From contig JAEYRW010000094.1 in NCBI GenBank assembly GCA_023435435.1, positions 1 through 14,341 of the forward strand: a stretch of 14,341 nucleotides of DNA, given 5' to 3'. This document shows positions 13,259 through 14,341 of the stretch, in pieces. Every line of letters begins with the position of its first letter. Position 1 is the first letter of the stretch. This DNA comes from Bacillota bacterium. Its GTDB lineage: Bacteria > Bacillota > Clostridia > Christensenellales > Aristaeellaceae. Under the pieces are notes generated by a model, which was given only the letters and a program-made list of their open reading frames with translations, was not told the origin of the DNA and made no database searches. The translations under genes were made by a program, and so were the position numbers.

Positions 13259-14227
13259 ATGAAAAAGATTGTCATATTGGACGGCTACACCGAAAACCCA
13301 GGTGACCTTAGCTGGGACGCTTTGAAGGAATTTGGGGAAATCGTCGTCTACGACCGCACGCCCCTGCACGACGAGGACGAGATCATCCGCCGCGTCGGAG
13401 ACGCGCCTTATGTGTACACAAACAAGACCCCGCTTTCCAGGCGCGTGTTTGAAATGTGCCCGTGCATTCGGTTCGTGGGCGTTCTCGCGACGGGATATAA
13501 CGTGGTGGACGTCGCGGCCGCGAAGGAACTTGGCGTCGTCGTCTCGAACGTGCCCAGCTACGGCACCGATGCGGTTGGCCAGTTCGCCATCGCCATGCTG
13601 CTTGAAATCTGTCACCGCGTGCAGAGCCACAGCGACGCGGTGCACGCGGGACGGTGGGAATCCTGCCCGGATTTCTGCTTCTGGGATTTCCCCCTGATCG
13701 AGTTGGCGGGCAAGACCATGGGCATCATCGGCTTCGGCCGCATCGGAAAGGTGACGGCCCGCATCGCCAAGGCGCTTGGCATGCGCGTGGTGGCGGCGGA
13801 CAATGACCCTGACGACGCGGGACGCGCGCTGGCCGAATATGTGGCGCTCGACGAGCTGCTGGCATGCGCGGACGTGGTGGCGCTTCATTGCCCGCTGTTT
13901 CCCGAAACCCAGGGGATCATCAACAAGGACACCATTTCGAAGATGAAGGACGGCGTCATTCTCCTCAACAACAGCCGCGGGCCGCTCATCGTGGAACAGG
14001 ATCTGGCGGACGCGCTTAACAGCGGGAAGGTTTACGCGGCGGGCCTGGATGTGGTGTCCACAGAGCCCATCCGTGCGGACAACCCGCTTCTCAAGGCGAA
14101 GAATTGCCTGATCACGCCGCACATCAGTTGGGCGCCGCGCGAGAGCCGCAAGCGGCTGATGGACATCGCGGTGGGCAACCTCGCGGCCTTTGTCAAGGGC
14201 ACGCCCCGGAATGTGGTCAATCCCTGA
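13259..14227 (+). CDS. hprA: D-2-hydroxyacid dehydrogenase, glycerate dehydrogenase/hydroxypyruvate reductase type
   Basis: This NAD(P)H-dependent enzyme would reduce hydroxypyruvate to D-glycerate (or glyoxylate to glycolate). The ATG at 13259 is chosen because GGAGG at 13248-13252 lies 6 bases upstream; the ATG at 13253 touches it. The 322-residue product opens with MKKIVILDGYTENPGDLSW, characteristic of the glycerate dehydrogenase branch. It has VLATGYNVVD and SNVPSYGTDAV, the Rossmann motif GFGRIG at 158-163, and the catalytic triad of the family: R240 in NNSRGPL, E269 in VSTEP, and H288 in ITPHISWAP. It is transcribed away from the SDR-transketolase-garR operon. Together with GarR it would converge on D-glycerate. 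Substrate is inferred by family resemblance. Confidence 0.88.
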   Translation: MKKIVILDGYTENPGDLSWDALKEFGEIVVYDRTPLHDEDEIIRRVGDAPYVYTNKTPLSRRVFEMCPCIRFVGVLATGYNVVDVAAAKELGVVVSNVPSYGTDAVGQFAIAMLLEICHRVQSHSDAVHAGRWESCPDFCFWDFPLIELAGKTMGIIGFGRIGKVTARIAKALGMRVVAADNDPDDAGRALAEYVALDELLACADVVALHCPLFPETQGIINKDTISKMKDGVILLNNSRGPLIVEQDLADALNSGKVYAAGLDVVSTEPIRADNPLLKAKNCLITPHISWAPRESRKRLMDIAVGNLAAFVKGTPRNVVNP

Positions 14228-14229
14228 TC

Positions 14230-14251
14230 CGCTTCGCCCGGGGGCGGGGCG
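14230..14251 (+). terminator. Weak hairpin after hprA
   Basis: Bases 14230-14239 can pair with 14242-14251 (10 positions including two G-T pairs). It starts two bases after the hprA stop but has no T-tract, so it is at best a weak terminator or 3'-end stabiliser. Confidence 0.35.
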
Positions 14252-14296
14252 ATGAACAGCGCCTGCGCCAAACATTGCGGTAAGCCGCGCGCAAAC

Positions 14297-14341
14297 GCGG
14301 GGGGCCCCCCCCCACCCCCGGGGGGGGGGTGGTGGGTGGGG
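14297..14341. other. G/C homopolymer tail, probable sequencing or assembly artefact
   Basis: The window ends in runs of G, then C, then G with occasional T. This is unlike any other part of the sequence and typical of poly-G read ends or a collapsed contig terminus. It should not be interpreted biologically. Confidence 0.8.

Noticed and set aside
1..14341. CRISPR arrays, tRNA or rRNA genes, insertion sequences, prophage or defence genes
   Set aside because: No repeat-spacer pattern, RNA gene, transposase, integrase or terminal repeat was seen anywhere in the window.

Overview
The window looks like a GC-rich Firmicute, most likely a clostridial gut or anaerobe lineage. The reasons are strong AGGAGG-type ribosome binding sites, sigma-A promoters (one matching consensus perfectly), compact Rho-independent terminators, and a redox gene set best known from Gram-positive bacteria. 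The taxonomy is an inference. The last ~45 bases are G/C homopolymer noise, so the right edge is probably a raw metagenomic contig end.

Layout. (1) 134-2246, plus strand: a glycine-betaine/proline-type ABC importer, permease (proW) and CBS-domain ATPase (proV), closed by a clear terminator; no substrate-binding protein is present. (2) 2335-3359, plus strand: a UbiA-family prenyltransferase of the MenA/DmkA type, driven by a perfect TTGACA-N17-TATAAT promoter with a hairpin near the start of its transcript. (3) 3588-8884, minus strand, convergent with (2): a four-gene operon in the order membrane-anchored type II NADH dehydrogenase, trans-polyprenyl diphosphate synthase, double FMN-binding lipoprotein, ApbE flavin transferase. 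(4) 9370-12872, minus strand: an operon of SDR dehydrogenase, two-subunit transketolase and GarR-type tartronate semialdehyde reductase. (5) 13259-14227, plus strand, divergent from (4): a glycerate dehydrogenase/hydroxypyruvate reductase, preceded by a promoter-terminator unit that may encode a small RNA or an attenuator.

How the genes work together. Regions 2 and 3 together match the core of a flavin-based extracellular electron transfer (FLEET) locus as described in Listeria. NADH would be oxidised by the type II dehydrogenase and electrons passed to a demethylmenaquinone-like quinone made by the prenyltransferase plus the polyprenyl synthase. They would then reach a surface lipoprotein whose two domains are flavinylated by ApbE. 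The membrane proteins EetA and EetB and the riboflavin/FAD transporter of the Listeria locus are absent here. Regions 4 and 5 both point to D-glycerate: GarR reduces tartronate semialdehyde, HprA reduces hydroxypyruvate, and transketolases can use hydroxypyruvate as a ketol donor. The SDR presumably feeds a polyol or sugar into this route; the actual substrate cannot be read from the sequence.

The most interesting non-coding signals are a structured leader before the NADH dehydrogenase, a terminator-like hairpin between the lipoprotein and its modifying enzyme, and the promoter-terminator unit before hprA.
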